A DNA stretch of 64,000 nucleotides from Rhodobacter sp. (GTDB lineage: Bacteria; Pseudomonadota; Alphaproteobacteria; Rhodobacterales; Rhodobacteraceae), in the NCBI GenBank assembly GCA_027489175.1, contig JAIYAE010000031.1:1-64000 (forward strand). The letters run 5' to 3'. This document shows, piece after piece, positions 1 through 10,359 of this stretch. Position 1 is the first letter of the stretch. The number at the start of each line of letters is the position of its first letter. A program made the translations under genes and the position numbers. The notes below the pieces were generated by a model. It was not told where the DNA came from. It saw only the letters and a list, made by a program, of their open reading frames with translations, and did not search any database.

Positions 1-2549
1 CCCGCATCGGCATAAGAGACGATGTCGCGGCCAAGCCCGCCCTCCAGCCGGTCCGCCCCGGACCCGCCCATCAGCCGGTCATTGCCATCCCCGCCCCACA
101 GCGTGTCCGCCCCCGCCCCGCCGGTGAGCGTGTCGTCGCCCAGGCGGCCATCCAGCCGGTCGTTCCCGGCCAGGCCCCAGCCGGCATCCCCGAGATCGCT
201 GCCAAGGAAGGTGTCGTTCCAAAGGGTCAACTGGTAGCCTTCGATGCCGCTGTAGCGGTCGCCCGCGGCATCGCCCTGCGACAGGTTCAAGGCCTTGAGG
301 TCAAGTGTCAGGGCGATCGCACTGGTGACGTAGGAGACGACGTCAAAGCCCGCATCGCCGTTCATCCGGTCTGAACCAGCGCCACCGATCAGCGTGTCAT
401 CATTGTTGCCGCCGTTCAGGGAATCGTCGCCGTCGCGGCCTTCCAGCACATCGTTGCCGTCCAGCCCCCAGAGGACGTTCGCCTGACCGTCGCCGCCCAG
501 CGTATCGGCGAAGCGGGAGCCTTCCAGATCCTCGACCCCGACGTAGAGGTCACCGGCCGCGTCGCCGGTGTTGAGCCCGGGCAGCGTCAGGTCGGCCACC
601 ACGGCGCTGCCGTCGCGGTAGCTGCCCCGGTCGCGGCCTGCGCCGCCGTCCATCAGGTCGGCCCCTGCGCCGCCGGTCAGCGTGTCGGTGCCAAGGCCGC
701 CGTAAAGGCTGTCGTTCCCGGCGCCCCCGGTCAGGCGGTCGTTTCCGTCCATCCCGTCAAGGCGATTGGCCGCGCTGTCACCGATCAGCTGATCGGCGAA
801 GCGTGAGCCGATGACCCCTTCCACCGAAAGGTATTGCTGGCCCGAGGCGGGGCCGGTGTTCTGGACCGCGCGGGTCAGATCAACCGTGACCGCGGCATTG
901 GCGGTGATGAAGTCGATCAGGTCAAAGCCCGCGCCACCGTTCAGGGTGTCGGTGCCGGTGGAGAAGAAGAACGTCTCATCCGCCGCGGTGCCTTGCAGCG
1001 AGTCCGAGCCGGTGGTGCCGCCGATATGGCCGCTGCCATCCGGGATCGGCGGCGGGGCGTGCCAGAGGCCGACGAAATCGGTGAGGCGAAAGTCGGTCGG
1101 CTGGATCGGCTGGCCGTTGGCCGAGACAAGGTCGAGCACCTCGGCGTTATAGGTGATCCGGGCGCCGGTGGCGGTGGCGATGATGGTCAGGGCCTGCAGG
1201 GAGTGGATCGTCCCCCAGGCCGTAAGGTCCACGCGGTCGGTGCCCAGCTGGAAATCGGTGATCAGGTCCGCAGCACCATCGGCGGTCAGCACGAACATGT
1301 CGGCCCCGGCCCCGCCGGACAGCGTATCCGCCCCGCCACCATCGGCGAGGATGTCGCCACCGGCGCCACCGTCGATCTGTTCGTCGGCGTCGCCGCCGAT
1401 GATCATGTCACCTCCGGCGGTGCCGGTCAGGGTCGCGGCCTCATCCCCGCCGGTCTGCAGCGGCGACTGGGGGCCGGGGTCCACAGTAAGGCGAGTGATG
1501 CCGGTGCCTTCGCTGGCCACGAACACCTCGATCTTGCCGGCGGCGGTGACATGGGCGGTGATTGCGGTGATGTTGGTCAGCGTCAGGCCCGGCAGTTGCA
1601 GCTGGCTGCCGACCAGCACCAGCCGCCCGTCCGGCATCAGCGTCATCAGCGCAAGACCGCCGTCACGGCCACCGGTGATGATGAACACCCGGTCATCGTA
1701 GGTGACACTCGCCAGCGCCTGGGTGCTTTGGAACCGGGTATCGAGCGTGTCGATCACATGGTCTGCCACGCGCATCACGCCGCCCGGCGCCACTTCGATC
1801 ACGCTGAGCGATGAGGACCCCGAGGAGGCGACGACGAGATAGGTCACGCCCCCGGTCTGCACCACCTCAATCGCCGAGGGGTTGGCGATGCCAAGGCCTT
1901 GGCTCATCCCCATGACCTGCGGGGTGCCCAGCGCGCCGCCGGGACCGATTGGGAAGGCGCGCACGTTGTCGCCGTTCAGCGACAGGCTGACCAGATAGTC
2001 CGCCCCACCGACGCGGACCGTGGTCAGCGACGGGATGTCGACGCCCGACCGTGGCGCGTCGATCACCCGGGTGCCGACCAGCGTCATGCTGCCGTTGGCA
2101 CCGACAGCATAGGCATGGATCGCACTTTCCCCCATGCGGGCGGCGTAGAAATAGGTCTGGCCGCCCACCTGCAGCACCGCCTGCGCCGACAGGGTCCCTG
2201 CCAGACTGCCCGGCAGTTGCAGTGCCCCGGTCAGCGCGCCCCCTGCCGACAGTGCATGGGCCTGGATGCCGCCCGTATTGCCGCCGGTCACCACCAGATG
2301 CGCGGCGCCATTGACCGAGATCACGCTCAGCCGCGCGGGGGCGGGCAAGGTCGATCCTGCCGCCGTCAGTTCCTGATCAACCACGGACATCGGGCCGTCG
2401 ATTTCCAGCGCCAGCACGCCCCCACCGGCGCGCGTGGCCGTGTAAAGCCGCAGCTCGCCGCCGTGCATCACCAGCTCAAGATCGCTGATCCCGGAGACAA
2501 GCGTCACGGGCGCAGCCGTGAACGTCTCCACCACCTGAAAGGTATGCAC
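1..2549 (-). CDS. RTX/hemolysin-type calcium-binding repeat protein with an N-terminal beta-propeller-like region; C-terminus runs past the left edge (partial)
   Basis: Open minus frame from GTG at 2549 (alternative GTG at 2561, with an in-frame TGA just upstream) to base 1; absent from the ORF track. Reverse-strand translation gives nonapeptides such as [35 protein letters not shown]. The N-terminal ~350 aa has repeated VGGxxYLVxxS..GxxGxL units. Confidence 0.88.
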   Translation of the reverse strand, partial: MHTFQVVETFTAAPVTLVSGISDLELVMHGGELRLYTATRAGGGVLALEIDGPMSVVDQELTAAGSTLPAPARLSVISVNGAAHLVVTGGNTGGIQAHALSAGGALTGALQLPGSLAGTLSAQAVLQVGGQTYFYAARMGESAIHAYAVGANGSMTLVGTRVIDAPRSGVDIPSLTTVRVGGADYLVSLSLNGDNVRAFPIGPGGALGTPQVMGMSQGLGIANPSAIEVVQTGGVTYLVVASSGSSSLSVIEVAPGGVMRVADHVIDTLDTRFQSTQALASVTYDDRVFIITGGRDGGLALMTLMPDGRLVLVGSQLQLPGLTLTNITAITAHVTAAGKIEVFVASEGTGITRLTVDPGPQSPLQTGGDEAATLTGTAGGDMIIGGDADEQIDGGAGGDILADGGGADTLSGGAGADMFVLTADGAADLITDFQLGTDRVDLTAWGTIHSLQALTIIATATGARITYNAEVLDLVSANGQPIQPTDFRLTDFVGLWHAPPPIPDGSGHIGGTTGSDSLQGTAADETFFFSTGTDTLNGGAGFDLIDFITANAAVTVDLTRAVQNTGPASGQQYLSVEGVIGSRFADQLIGDSAANRLDGMDGNDRLTGGAGNDSLYGGLGTDTLTGGAGADLMDGGAGRDRGSYRDGSAVVADLTLPGLNTGDAAGDLYVGVEDLEGSRFADTLGGDGQANVLWGLDGNDVLEGRDGDDSLNGGNNDDTLIGGAGSDRMNGDAGFDVVSYVTSAIALTLDLKALNLSQGDAAGDRYSGIEGYQLTLWNDTFLGSDLGDAGWGLAGNDRLDGRLGDDTLTGGAGADTLWGGDGNDRLMGGSGADRLEGGLGRDIVSYADA

Positions 2550-2712
2550 CCCTTGCCCCACTCACCCCAGTACCCAAGGGCGACCGTGACGGACGGAGGT
2601 TACCGGGACCTGATGTCATTCAGGCGCATTCTGGGCGCTTCCACGGGATTTTCGGCAAACCCGACAGACCGGGCCGGACGTTCGCCTTATGTGCTGCAAT
2701 CGGAATGGGCGA

Positions 2713-4017
2713 TCAGCGTCCGACGCCGATATAACGCTCAAAGCCTGCGGCCTTCACCTCATCCCGGTCATAGACGTTGCGCAGGTCTGCCAGATGCGGC
2801 GTGGCCATCTTCCGGGCCAACTTGGCCAGATCGAGGCCACGAAACTCATTCCACTCGGTCAGCATGACCAGAAGGTCAGCCCCAGTGGCGGCCTGGTAGG
2901 GGTTTTCGACCCATTTGACACCGGGCAAGAGCGCCTCGCCCTCATGCCGGCCTTGCGGGTCGGTGACGCGCACCCGCGCGCCCGCACCAACCAGTGCGGG
3001 GATGATGGTCAGCGCAGGGGCGTCGCGCATGTCATCGGTGTTGGGCTTGAAGGTGACGCCAAGGATGGCGATGGTCTTGTCGCGCACTGATCCGTCGCAA
3101 AGATCGACGATCTTGTCGATCATCCGGCGCTTGACCTCGTCATTGACCTTGATGACCGCCTCGACAATCTGCATCGGCACGGCGTGTTCCTGCCCGATCC
3201 TGGCCAAAGCCTTGGTATCCTTGGGAAAGCAACTGCCGCCATAGCCGGGGCCCGCATGCAGGAACTTGTCGCCGATCCGGCCGTCCATGCCGATGCCCTT
3301 GGCCACGGCCTTCACATCTGCGCCCACCCGTTCGCACAGCGCGGCGATTTCGTTGATGAAGGTGATCTTCGTCGCAAGGAAAGCATTGGCGGCGTATTTG
3401 ATCATCTCGGCGCTTTCGAGGCCGGTGTAGACCATCGGGAATTCGCGCAAGCTGAGCGGCCGGTAAAGCTCGGCCATTACCTTCTGCGCCTTGGCCGACT
3501 CCACCCCCACGACCACCCGGTCGGGATGCATGAAATCGTCGATCGCAGCTCCCTCGCGCAGGAATTCGGGATTGGACGCGACGTCGAACTTCGCGTGCGG
3601 ATTGGCGGCGCGGATCGCCTCGGCCACCTTGCGGTTGGTGCCGACAGGGACGGTGGATTTGGTGACCACGACGGTATAGCCGGTCAGGGCGCGGCCGATT
3701 TCGGCGGCGGCTTCCATCACATAGGTCAGGTCGGCATGGCCATCGCCGCGCCGGGTAGGGGTGCCGACCGCGATGAACACCGCTTCGGCCCCGTCCACGG
3801 CCTCGGCCAGCCCAGTGGTGAAGGTCAGCCGTCCGGAGCCCACGTTCTTGGCCAAAAGCGCTTCAAGCCCCGGCTCGAAGATCGGCACCTCCCCGGCCAG
3901 AAGCCGGGTGATCTTGCCAATGTCCTTGTCGACGCAGACCACGTCATGCCCGAAGTCGGAAAAGCAGGTGCCCGAGACCAGCCCCACATACCCCGTCCCG
4001 ATCATTGCAATCCGCAT
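2713..4017 (-). CDS. ugd: UDP-glucose 6-dehydrogenase (UDP-glucose/GDP-mannose dehydrogenase family)
   Basis: MRIAMIGTGYVGLVSGTCFSDFGHDVVCVD Rossmann start, GPGYGGSCFPKDTKAL catalytic Cys motif, full-length 434 aa. Confidence 0.95.
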   Translation of the reverse strand: MRIAMIGTGYVGLVSGTCFSDFGHDVVCVDKDIGKITRLLAGEVPIFEPGLEALLAKNVGSGRLTFTTGLAEAVDGAEAVFIAVGTPTRRGDGHADLTYVMEAAAEIGRALTGYTVVVTKSTVPVGTNRKVAEAIRAANPHAKFDVASNPEFLREGAAIDDFMHPDRVVVGVESAKAQKVMAELYRPLSLREFPMVYTGLESAEMIKYAANAFLATKITFINEIAALCERVGADVKAVAKGIGMDGRIGDKFLHAGPGYGGSCFPKDTKALARIGQEHAVPMQIVEAVIKVNDEVKRRMIDKIVDLCDGSVRDKTIAILGVTFKPNTDDMRDAPALTIIPALVGAGARVRVTDPQGRHEGEALLPGVKWVENPYQAATGADLLVMLTEWNEFRGLDLAKLARKMATPHLADLRNVYDRDEVKAAGFERYIGVGR

Positions 4018-4114
4018 CCGACATCCCCCGGCCAGCCCTTAGCTGTCTATGCAGGGGGAGGAAGCCTGTCAAATGGCGCAAGACAAGGGCCGGCCGGTGC
4101 ACCGGCTGCGCCAA

Positions 4115-4139
4115 GGCAGAGGCGGAACCCGCCTCTGCC
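4115..4139. terminator. Hairpin 3' of the DUF2793 gene
   Basis: GGCAGAGGCGG-aac-CCGCCTCTGCC, 11-bp perfect stem about 10 nt past the stop of the minus-strand gene; no strong U tract. Confidence 0.5.
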
Positions 4140-4149
4140 ACGTTTGGCC

Positions 4150-6477
4150 TTAGTAATCGCTTTCCACGTAAAGGCTGTTGACCATCATCCCGACCACCGA
4201 TGATACCCCCCCGACTGAGACGTAGGAGTAGGGCGCCAGCAGCGTCGCTGTGCTTGGCAGGTCGGTGGTCACGGTCCCCGAGGCCACCGCGCCGGTCACC
4301 AGGTTCGTCACTTCGTAGCCCAGCGTCTGGGTCGTGCCGGGCGGGGCGAACATCGCGATCTCATACACCGCTGTCCGGTCGGCGTTCGGCTTCGCAAAGG
4401 CAGCCCCAAGGTCGATCTTGGTGGCCGTCCCCGCCCCGTCATTGTGCATGAACTGGATGTTGGTGTCGGTCGCGTCATAGCCCATGCCGCAGATGCTGGT
4501 CAGCGTGGACGGGTTCACATCGGTCGGCGCTGCCACCGATCCGCGCATGCCCGCAAAGGCCCGGTGGCTGGCGTTTGTGACCCCGGTCGCCGGGGCCCAG
4601 CGCCAGACCACCATGAAGCCGCCCAGCCCGGCAGCCGGTCCACCAAGCGACTTCTGCTGTGCCGACCCGCGAAACCCGACCACCGCCGAGGTAGATGCCG
4701 TGGTGACCAGCCATTCGTGCCTTTGCAAATAGGTGTGCAGGTTCGTCGTCGCGACGTTGGCCGCGGTTGCCGTGCCGGTCGCCGCAGTCGCAATACCAAA
4801 GTTGGTAAAGCCCCCGTTGTTCCCGTTGCTCAGGAAGATGCCAACCTTGTTGCGCCCTAGGAAGGGCTGCAGCGAGGTGTCCAGCCCGCTCGGCCCGATG
4901 ATTGCCGGCAGCATCCGCCCGCCGACGTTGCGGCCAAACATCTTCAGGCCCCCGGCTGCCGGAACGGTCGGGGTTGCAATCGCTGGCAGGCGCAACTGGC
5001 CGCCTTCGATCTCGACGTCTGCGGCACCGTCGAACGACCCGGCGTTGTTCCACTGAATCTCGCCCGTGGCGCCACCCGGGCTGCCGCCGCCGCCACCGCC
5101 CGCCGGTGCGGCCCAGGTGCCATCCGCCCGCAGAAAGTTCGCTGTCCCCCCGCCCGATGCCGGGGCCAACCCTTTCGCACCGCTGGTGAAAATGTCCAGA
5201 AGCGCCGTCGCCTGCGTGGCGGTCAGGTCTTCGGGATCACCAGTCCCTGCGGTGGTGCGGCCCTTCAGCGTGGCATTGGCCATGTTCGCCAACTTCGCAT
5301 TGCTGACCGCGTCATTGGCGATGGTCAGCGCGGTCGCACCGGTCACATCCCCGGTGTGGGTGGCGTTCGACACCTTGGCCGTGTTGGCGGTGACAGCCGG
5401 CGTTGCAGCCACCGCGGTGGCGAAATCGCTGATCGTGGCGGCGGTTTGCGTGCCGGTATGCGTGGCCCGGTCGCGCAAGGCCGCATCCGTGGCATTGGCC
5501 GTGGCTCCGTTGGCCACGTTCAGGATGGTGCGCGCCTGGGCGGGGGTCATCACCTCGGGGCTGCCGGTTCCAGCCGTGTCGCGACCAAGGAAAGTGTCGG
5601 TGGCGATGCTGGCAAGCTTGCCCAGCGTGACGACACCGGCATCGATCGTCCACACCGTCCCGGACCCGGATACGGTGATGTCGCCCTTGTCGCCATCGCT
5701 GATCCCGCCGCCACCACCACCGACTGGCAAGGTCGCGCCGGCACTCCGCACCTTCACTTCGCCGCTGGTGGTGTTCAGCCACAGCGTTCCGTTCGGCGGG
5801 CTGACCGGATCGACCGCCTGGCCCCCCAGATGCACCGGCTTGGGCAAGGTCACCTCGCCCGAGCCTGCTTCGGCCTGCAGCGCGGTGTTGAACGTTGTGC
5901 CATCCGCGCTGACCTTGACCGAAAAGTCGTCCGTGCCCGCGGTGCCCATCTCGGCCCGGCCGGAAAAGCCGGTCTGGAACAACAGGCTTGCCGTATCGCC
6001 CGCCACGGCCTTGTTCAGCTTCAGCTGGTGACCAGAACCCGCATGGTTCAACAGGGTTGCGGGGGCCGAGACCGTCAGCCGGTTCGTCGCATCGGCGGTG
6101 GCCGACACGCCCAGCTGCGCAACACTCAGCGGGCTGTCGGACGGCGTCTCCCAAGCCAGTCCGTCAAACACCGCCGTCTGTCCCTCGGCCAGCACATGCG
6201 CGCGCCAGCCGGGCAGGGCCTGAGTGAACTGCCACGCAGACCCGCCGTAAAGCGCGATCCGGCCAGACTGCCCCGCCCAGGCGCCCGTGGCGCCCGCCGC
6301 CACGATATGGCGGTCCCCGATGGCGGGCAAAGCCGGCGGGGCGGTCAGCGTGCGGTTCAGAACCGTCAGCTGGACGATCAGGTCCAGCTGCGTGATCGCC
6401 TCGTTATGGGTGACGTGTTTCTGGGCCTGCGCCGGCAGGATCAGGGGCAGCGACAGGATCGTCGTTTCGTCGGGCAT
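4150..6477 (-). CDS. DUF2793 domain protein; phage/GTA-like fibre or spike protein
   Basis: N-terminus LPLILPAQAQKHVTHNEAITQLDLIVQLTV..., typical of DUF2793; central fibre-like repeats (ATDTFLGRDTAGTGSPEVMTPAQARTILNV; NATLKGRTTAGTGDPEDLTATQATALLDI); distinct C-terminal head domain. Confidence 0.8.
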   Translation of the reverse strand: MPDETTILSLPLILPAQAQKHVTHNEAITQLDLIVQLTVLNRTLTAPPALPAIGDRHIVAAGATGAWAGQSGRIALYGGSAWQFTQALPGWRAHVLAEGQTAVFDGLAWETPSDSPLSVAQLGVSATADATNRLTVSAPATLLNHAGSGHQLKLNKAVAGDTASLLFQTGFSGRAEMGTAGTDDFSVKVSADGTTFNTALQAEAGSGEVTLPKPVHLGGQAVDPVSPPNGTLWLNTTSGEVKVRSAGATLPVGGGGGGISDGDKGDITVSGSGTVWTIDAGVVTLGKLASIATDTFLGRDTAGTGSPEVMTPAQARTILNVANGATANATDAALRDRATHTGTQTAATISDFATAVAATPAVTANTAKVSNATHTGDVTGATALTIANDAVSNAKLANMANATLKGRTTAGTGDPEDLTATQATALLDIFTSGAKGLAPASGGGTANFLRADGTWAAPAGGGGGGSPGGATGEIQWNNAGSFDGAADVEIEGGQLRLPAIATPTVPAAGGLKMFGRNVGGRMLPAIIGPSGLDTSLQPFLGRNKVGIFLSNGNNGGFTNFGIATAATGTATAANVATTNLHTYLQRHEWLVTTASTSAVVGFRGSAQQKSLGGPAAGLGGFMVVWRWAPATGVTNASHRAFAGMRGSVAAPTDVNPSTLTSICGMGYDATDTNIQFMHNDGAGTATKIDLGAAFAKPNADRTAVYEIAMFAPPGTTQTLGYEVTNLVTGAVASGTVTTDLPSTATLLAPYSYVSVGGVSSVVGMMVNSLYVESDY

Positions 6478-6579
6478 GGATACCTCCGCAGGATCGCCTT
6501 GACGGGCGAACCTAGGGAAAGACCCTTCACGGCACCTGACCGGGGCGCGCGCTGATCGGCGTGCCAGGCAACGGCAGCC

Positions 6580-7473
6580 TCAGGGCACCGGCTGCGGTGG
6601 AATGCGGCCGCGCCGCGCCTCGGCCCAGGTGTTCAGGCTGACCGCCCCCACGATCAGCGCACCCCCCAAGATGACGAAGCCATCAACCCCCTCGCCGAAG
6701 ACCAGCGCCCCCAAGGCCGCCGCCCAGATGATCTGCAGGAAGGTCACCGGCTGCGTCACGGCCAAAGGGGCGGCCATGAAGGCCCGGGTCATCGTGTAAT
6801 GGCCAAAGGTTGCCAGCCCCGCGACCAGGGCCAGCCAGCCAAGCTGCACCCCTGTCACCGGCTGCCACACCCACCAGGCCAACGGCGCCAGACCAATCGC
6901 CACCGTCACTGACAAAACCGCAACCACCACCGCCGCCGGGGCCAGACTGCTCAACCGCTTGGCGATGATATAGCTGACCGCAAAGCACAAGGTCGCCGCC
7001 AGCTGCGACAGATGCCCAAGCGAAAGCTCTCGCAGCCCTGGCCGCAAGACGATCAGCGCCCCCATAAGGGCCACAAGGATCGCCAGGACGCGCCCTTTGC
7101 CCAAGCCCTCACCCAGCAGCAGACCCGCAATCACCAGCACCACCACCGGGTTCAGAAACCCGATCGCCGCCATCTCGGCCACCGGCACCCGCGCCATGGC
7201 GTAAAACCAGAAGACCACCGCCGCCACATGCAAGACCCCCCGCCAGCCGAACAACTGCAGCACCGGCATGGGAAAGCGCTTCGCCCGCGCCTGCCAGATG
7301 GCGGGGGCCAGGAACAAAAGCCCAAAGGCGAACCGGATGAAGGCCGATTGCGCGGCAGGCAGGTCCGTCCCCAGATGCCGGACGATCCCGTTGACACCGA
7401 CGAAAGCCAGGCCCGTGGCCAGCATCCACAGAACCCCTTCGACGGGGCGGCCAAGGTCGGTCAGATCGCGCAT
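6580..7473 (-). CDS. EamA/DMT-family transporter
   Basis: Ten hydrophobic segments and two EamA-like repeats in the 297-aa translation. Confidence 0.88.
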   Translation of the reverse strand: MRDLTDLGRPVEGVLWMLATGLAFVGVNGIVRHLGTDLPAAQSAFIRFAFGLLFLAPAIWQARAKRFPMPVLQLFGWRGVLHVAAVVFWFYAMARVPVAEMAAIGFLNPVVVLVIAGLLLGEGLGKGRVLAILVALMGALIVLRPGLRELSLGHLSQLAATLCFAVSYIIAKRLSSLAPAAVVVAVLSVTVAIGLAPLAWWVWQPVTGVQLGWLALVAGLATFGHYTMTRAFMAAPLAVTQPVTFLQIIWAAALGALVFGEGVDGFVILGGALIVGAVSLNTWAEARRGRIPPQPVP

Positions 7474-7494
7474 GGCGGCACAGAACCGGAAGCC

Positions 7495-8097
7495 TCAGCC
7501 GAAGGCAAGGGCCGCCGCAATCGCCCACATCGTGCAGCCGACCCCGATCTCCAGCCAGACCCAGGCCGATGCCCTTGCAAACACCGGTGCAAGCAGCCGG
7601 GCCCCAAACCCCAGCGCCGTGAAGAAACTCAACGACCCGAACGCCGCTGCCACGCCAAACGCCGCCTGATGTGGCGCATACTGGGCCGAGATTGACCCCA
7701 TCAACACCACCGTATCCAGATAGACATGCGGATTGGCCCAGGTCAGCACCAGCGCCGTCCCCACCACCTGCCCCAAGGGCGCAGCCACCGCCTCCGACGG
7801 CCGCAGCGCCTCACCGCCCCGCGCCGCTGCACGGAAGCGCAATGCGCCGTAAACCAGCAGGAACGCCACCCCCGCCCAGCGCATGGCCTCGCCCAGCCAG
7901 GGGACCGACCGGCTCAGCGCGCCGAACCCCGCCACCCCGGCAGCAATCAGCACCGCGTCCGAAAGGGCACAGACCGCCACCACCGGCAGCACATGCTCCC
8001 GCCGCAGTCCCTGCCGGAGCACGAAAGCATTCTGCGCCCCGATTGCCAGGATCAGGCTGATCGCCACCAGATAGCCCTGAACCACCGCCTCAAGCAT
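7495..8097 (-). CDS. LysE/ArgO family amino-acid exporter
   Basis: LVAISLILAIGAQNAFVLRQGLRREHVLPVVAVCALSDAVLIAAGVAGFG is the LysE/ArgO signature; near a divergent ArgP-like regulator. Confidence 0.92.
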   Translation of the reverse strand: MLEAVVQGYLVAISLILAIGAQNAFVLRQGLRREHVLPVVAVCALSDAVLIAAGVAGFGALSRSVPWLGEAMRWAGVAFLLVYGALRFRAAARGGEALRPSEAVAAPLGQVVGTALVLTWANPHVYLDTVVLMGSISAQYAPHQAAFGVAAAFGSLSFFTALGFGARLLAPVFARASAWVWLEIGVGCTMWAIAAALAFG

Positions 8098-8473
8098 TGG
8101 CCAGCGCTCTCAGGCAGGTCAGCGCATCGTCCCGCTGGTGCCACTGAACAAACAGATGGTCATGGTGCAGCCCCGCAATCACGTTGCAACTGATCCCCTT
8201 TGCCGCCAGCGCCGTGGCAATGGCCGCCGTCAGCCCCACGGCCGCAAGGTCGCTGTGGATTGTCAGACTGATCCGCGCCCAGGGGTCGGACACCATCCCC
8301 GCCGCCGCTAGCTCGGCCAGGGGCGCGACCACCGTCAGCCCCTCCGCCTCTGCCACCGTCGCAAAGGGCGCGAAGGGCAGTGCCTCGCCCGTCCACAGCC
8401 CAAAGCCATAGGGCCGGTCATGCAACTCCGGCTCCATTCCCCGCAACAGCGCTGTCAGGTTGGTCTCTCCCAT
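8090..8473 (-). CDS. ACT domain-containing protein
   Basis: 127 aa; overlaps the lysE start by 8 nt; C-terminal half resembles small ACT-domain proteins (ISLTIHSDLAAVGLTAAIATALAAKGISCNVIAGLHHDHLFV). Confidence 0.75.
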   Translation of the reverse strand: MGETNLTALLRGMEPELHDRPYGFGLWTGEALPFAPFATVAEAEGLTVVAPLAELAAAGMVSDPWARISLTIHSDLAAVGLTAAIATALAAKGISCNVIAGLHHDHLFVQWHQRDDALTCLRALANA

Positions 8474-8495
8474 CCCCTGCCCCTCCCCTCTGACC

Positions 8496-8529
8496 TTTCA
8501 TTCTGGCCCAAATATCCCCGCCGGAGGCT
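8496..8529. repeat. 34-nt intergenic motif (module T), copy 1
   Basis: CTTTCATTCTGGCCCAAATATCCCCGCCGGAGGC in the ACT/argP intergenic region; 32/34 identical to 32180-32213 (boundary uncertain by 1 nt). Confidence 0.75.
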
Positions 8530-8621
8530 CCCACCCCCGCCGGACACCCGGGCCGCTTCCCGCTTGACCTAAGGCCCCTTCCTGCCACAGTCGAATTAAT
8601 CTTCCTCAGATAGAATTAGCG

Positions 8622-9515
8622 ATGTTAATGCTAGACCCTGCCCAGCTTGCCGCTCTTGCCGCCGTCCACCGCCGCGGGTCGTTTGACCTTGCGGCGGCAG
8701 AGTTGCACGTCACCCCTTCGGCCATCAGCCAACGCATCAAGGCGCTGGAGGAGGCCACCGGCACCCTTCTGATCCGCCGGGGTCAGCCTTGCAGCGCCAC
8801 CCCGTCCGGCCTCCGCCTGATCCGCCATCATGATGAGGTGGCCTTGCTGGAATCCACCCTCGCCGCCGACCTGCCGGCGCTTGCGCCCGGCCCCGCCACC
8901 CTGCGCATCGCGGTCAACGCCGACAGCCTTGCCACCTGGGTCATCCCCGCCCTCGCCGCGACACCGGGTTTCCTCTTTGATCTCGTGATCGACGATCAGG
9001 ACGTCAGCCAGGACTGGCTGCGAAGGGGAGAGGTCATGGCCGCCATCACCGCGCATCCCGGCCCGCTGCAGGGCTGCGACACGGTCCCCCTCGGCAGCCT
9101 GCGCTACCGCGCCACCGCCGCACCCACCTACCGGGCCCAATGGTTTCCGTCAGGCGTCACGCCGCAGGCCCTGACCCGCGCCCCCGCGCTAACCTTCTCT
9201 GACAAGGACCGTTTGCAAGACCGCTGGGTCGCCCGCCACACCGGCGCCAAATCCCGCGCCAGCTTTCCCAGCCACCGCATGGCGTCATCCCAGGCGTTTG
9301 TTGAGGCTTGTCTGACCGGCCTTGGCTGGGGCCTGAACCCAGAACCTCTGGTCAAGGATCACCTGGCAAAAGGAGCGCTGGTCGAGCTGGTGGCGAACAC
9401 CCCCCTCGACGTAGCGCTGCACTGGCAGTTCACCCGCCTTGCTGCCCCGGCCCTGTCCCGCTTGACCCAGGCAATCCGGCAGGCCGCAGCCGGGGTGCTG
9501 GTGCCCCCCGGCTAA
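8622..9515 (+). CDS. LysR-family regulator, ArgP/IciA type
   Basis: LDPAQLAALAAVHRRGSFDLAAAELHVTPSAISQRIKALEEATGTLLIRR HTH; divergent from the LysE exporter, a classic ArgP-ArgO layout. Confidence 0.92.
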   Translation: MLMLDPAQLAALAAVHRRGSFDLAAAELHVTPSAISQRIKALEEATGTLLIRRGQPCSATPSGLRLIRHHDEVALLESTLAADLPALAPGPATLRIAVNADSLATWVIPALAATPGFLFDLVIDDQDVSQDWLRRGEVMAAITAHPGPLQGCDTVPLGSLRYRATAAPTYRAQWFPSGVTPQALTRAPALTFSDKDRLQDRWVARHTGAKSRASFPSHRMASSQAFVEACLTGLGWGLNPEPLVKDHLAKGALVELVANTPLDVALHWQFTRLAAPALSRLTQAIRQAAAGVLVPPG

Positions 9516-9521
9516 GGGCCG

Positions 9522-10265
9522 TCATTCCAGCTGTGCGGCCACATCCTCGGGGATGTCAAAGTTGTGCGTCACGGTCTGCACATCGTCATCTTCTTCCAGA
9601 AGGTCGATCAGCCGCATCAGCTTTTGCGCGGTATCGAGATCCACCTCGGTCCGGGTCTGCGGCTTCCAGACCAGCTTGGATTCCGTGGATTCCCCCAGCG
9701 CCTTTTCCAAAGCGTCCGACACTTCGGACAAGGCCTCAACCTGGCAATAGATCCAGTGGCCATCCTCATCGGATTCCACGTCATCCGCCCCGGCCTCAAG
9801 TGCTGCCATCATCACGTCATCGGCCGACCCCACGCTGGCGGGATAGGAAATCTCGCCCATCCGGTCAAAGCTGTGGCTGACCGATCCGGTGGTGCCCAGG
9901 TTGCCCCCGGCCTTGGAGAAATAGGACCGCACGTTCGACGCCGTCCGGTTCACGTTGTCAGTCATCGTTTCGACGATGATCGCGATGCCGTTGACTCCGT
10001 AGCCTTCATAACGAATTTCAGTGTAATCCGCCGCATCGCCCATCTGGCTTTTCTTGATCGCGCGGTCGATCACGTCCTTCGGCATCGACACGGCCTTCGC
10101 GGCCTTCACCGCCAGCCGCAGACGCGGGTTCATGTCCGGGTCAGGCATGCCCATCTTGGCGGCGACGGTGATCTCCTTCGCCAGCTTCGAGAACATCTTT
10201 GAGCGCAGCTTGTCCTGCTTGCCCTTGCGATGCTGGATGTTCGCCCATTTCGAATGGCCTGCCAT
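9522..10265 (-). CDS. yebC: YebC/PmpR family protein
   Basis: [32 protein letters not shown]... diagnostic N-terminus, full length. Confidence 0.97.
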   Translation of the reverse strand: MAGHSKWANIQHRKGKQDKLRSKMFSKLAKEITVAAKMGMPDPDMNPRLRLAVKAAKAVSMPKDVIDRAIKKSQMGDAADYTEIRYEGYGVNGIAIIVETMTDNVNRTASNVRSYFSKAGGNLGTTGSVSHSFDRMGEISYPASVGSADDVMMAALEAGADDVESDEDGHWIYCQVEALSEVSDALEKALGESTESKLVWKPQTRTEVDLDTAQKLMRLIDLLEEDDDVQTVTHNFDIPEDVAAQLE

Positions 10266-10359
10266 AAGCCCTGTCTCCGGTCATTTGTCGGTGCTGGCGT
10301 CCTCTACACCAGCGCCCGGCCAAACCGCAACCCCGCCGCTTGGCGCGGCACTGCGGGTC

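Noticed and set aside
4150-6477. Part of a prophage
   Set aside because: No capsid, terminase, portal, lysis or integrase genes on either side; kept only as a lone fibre gene.
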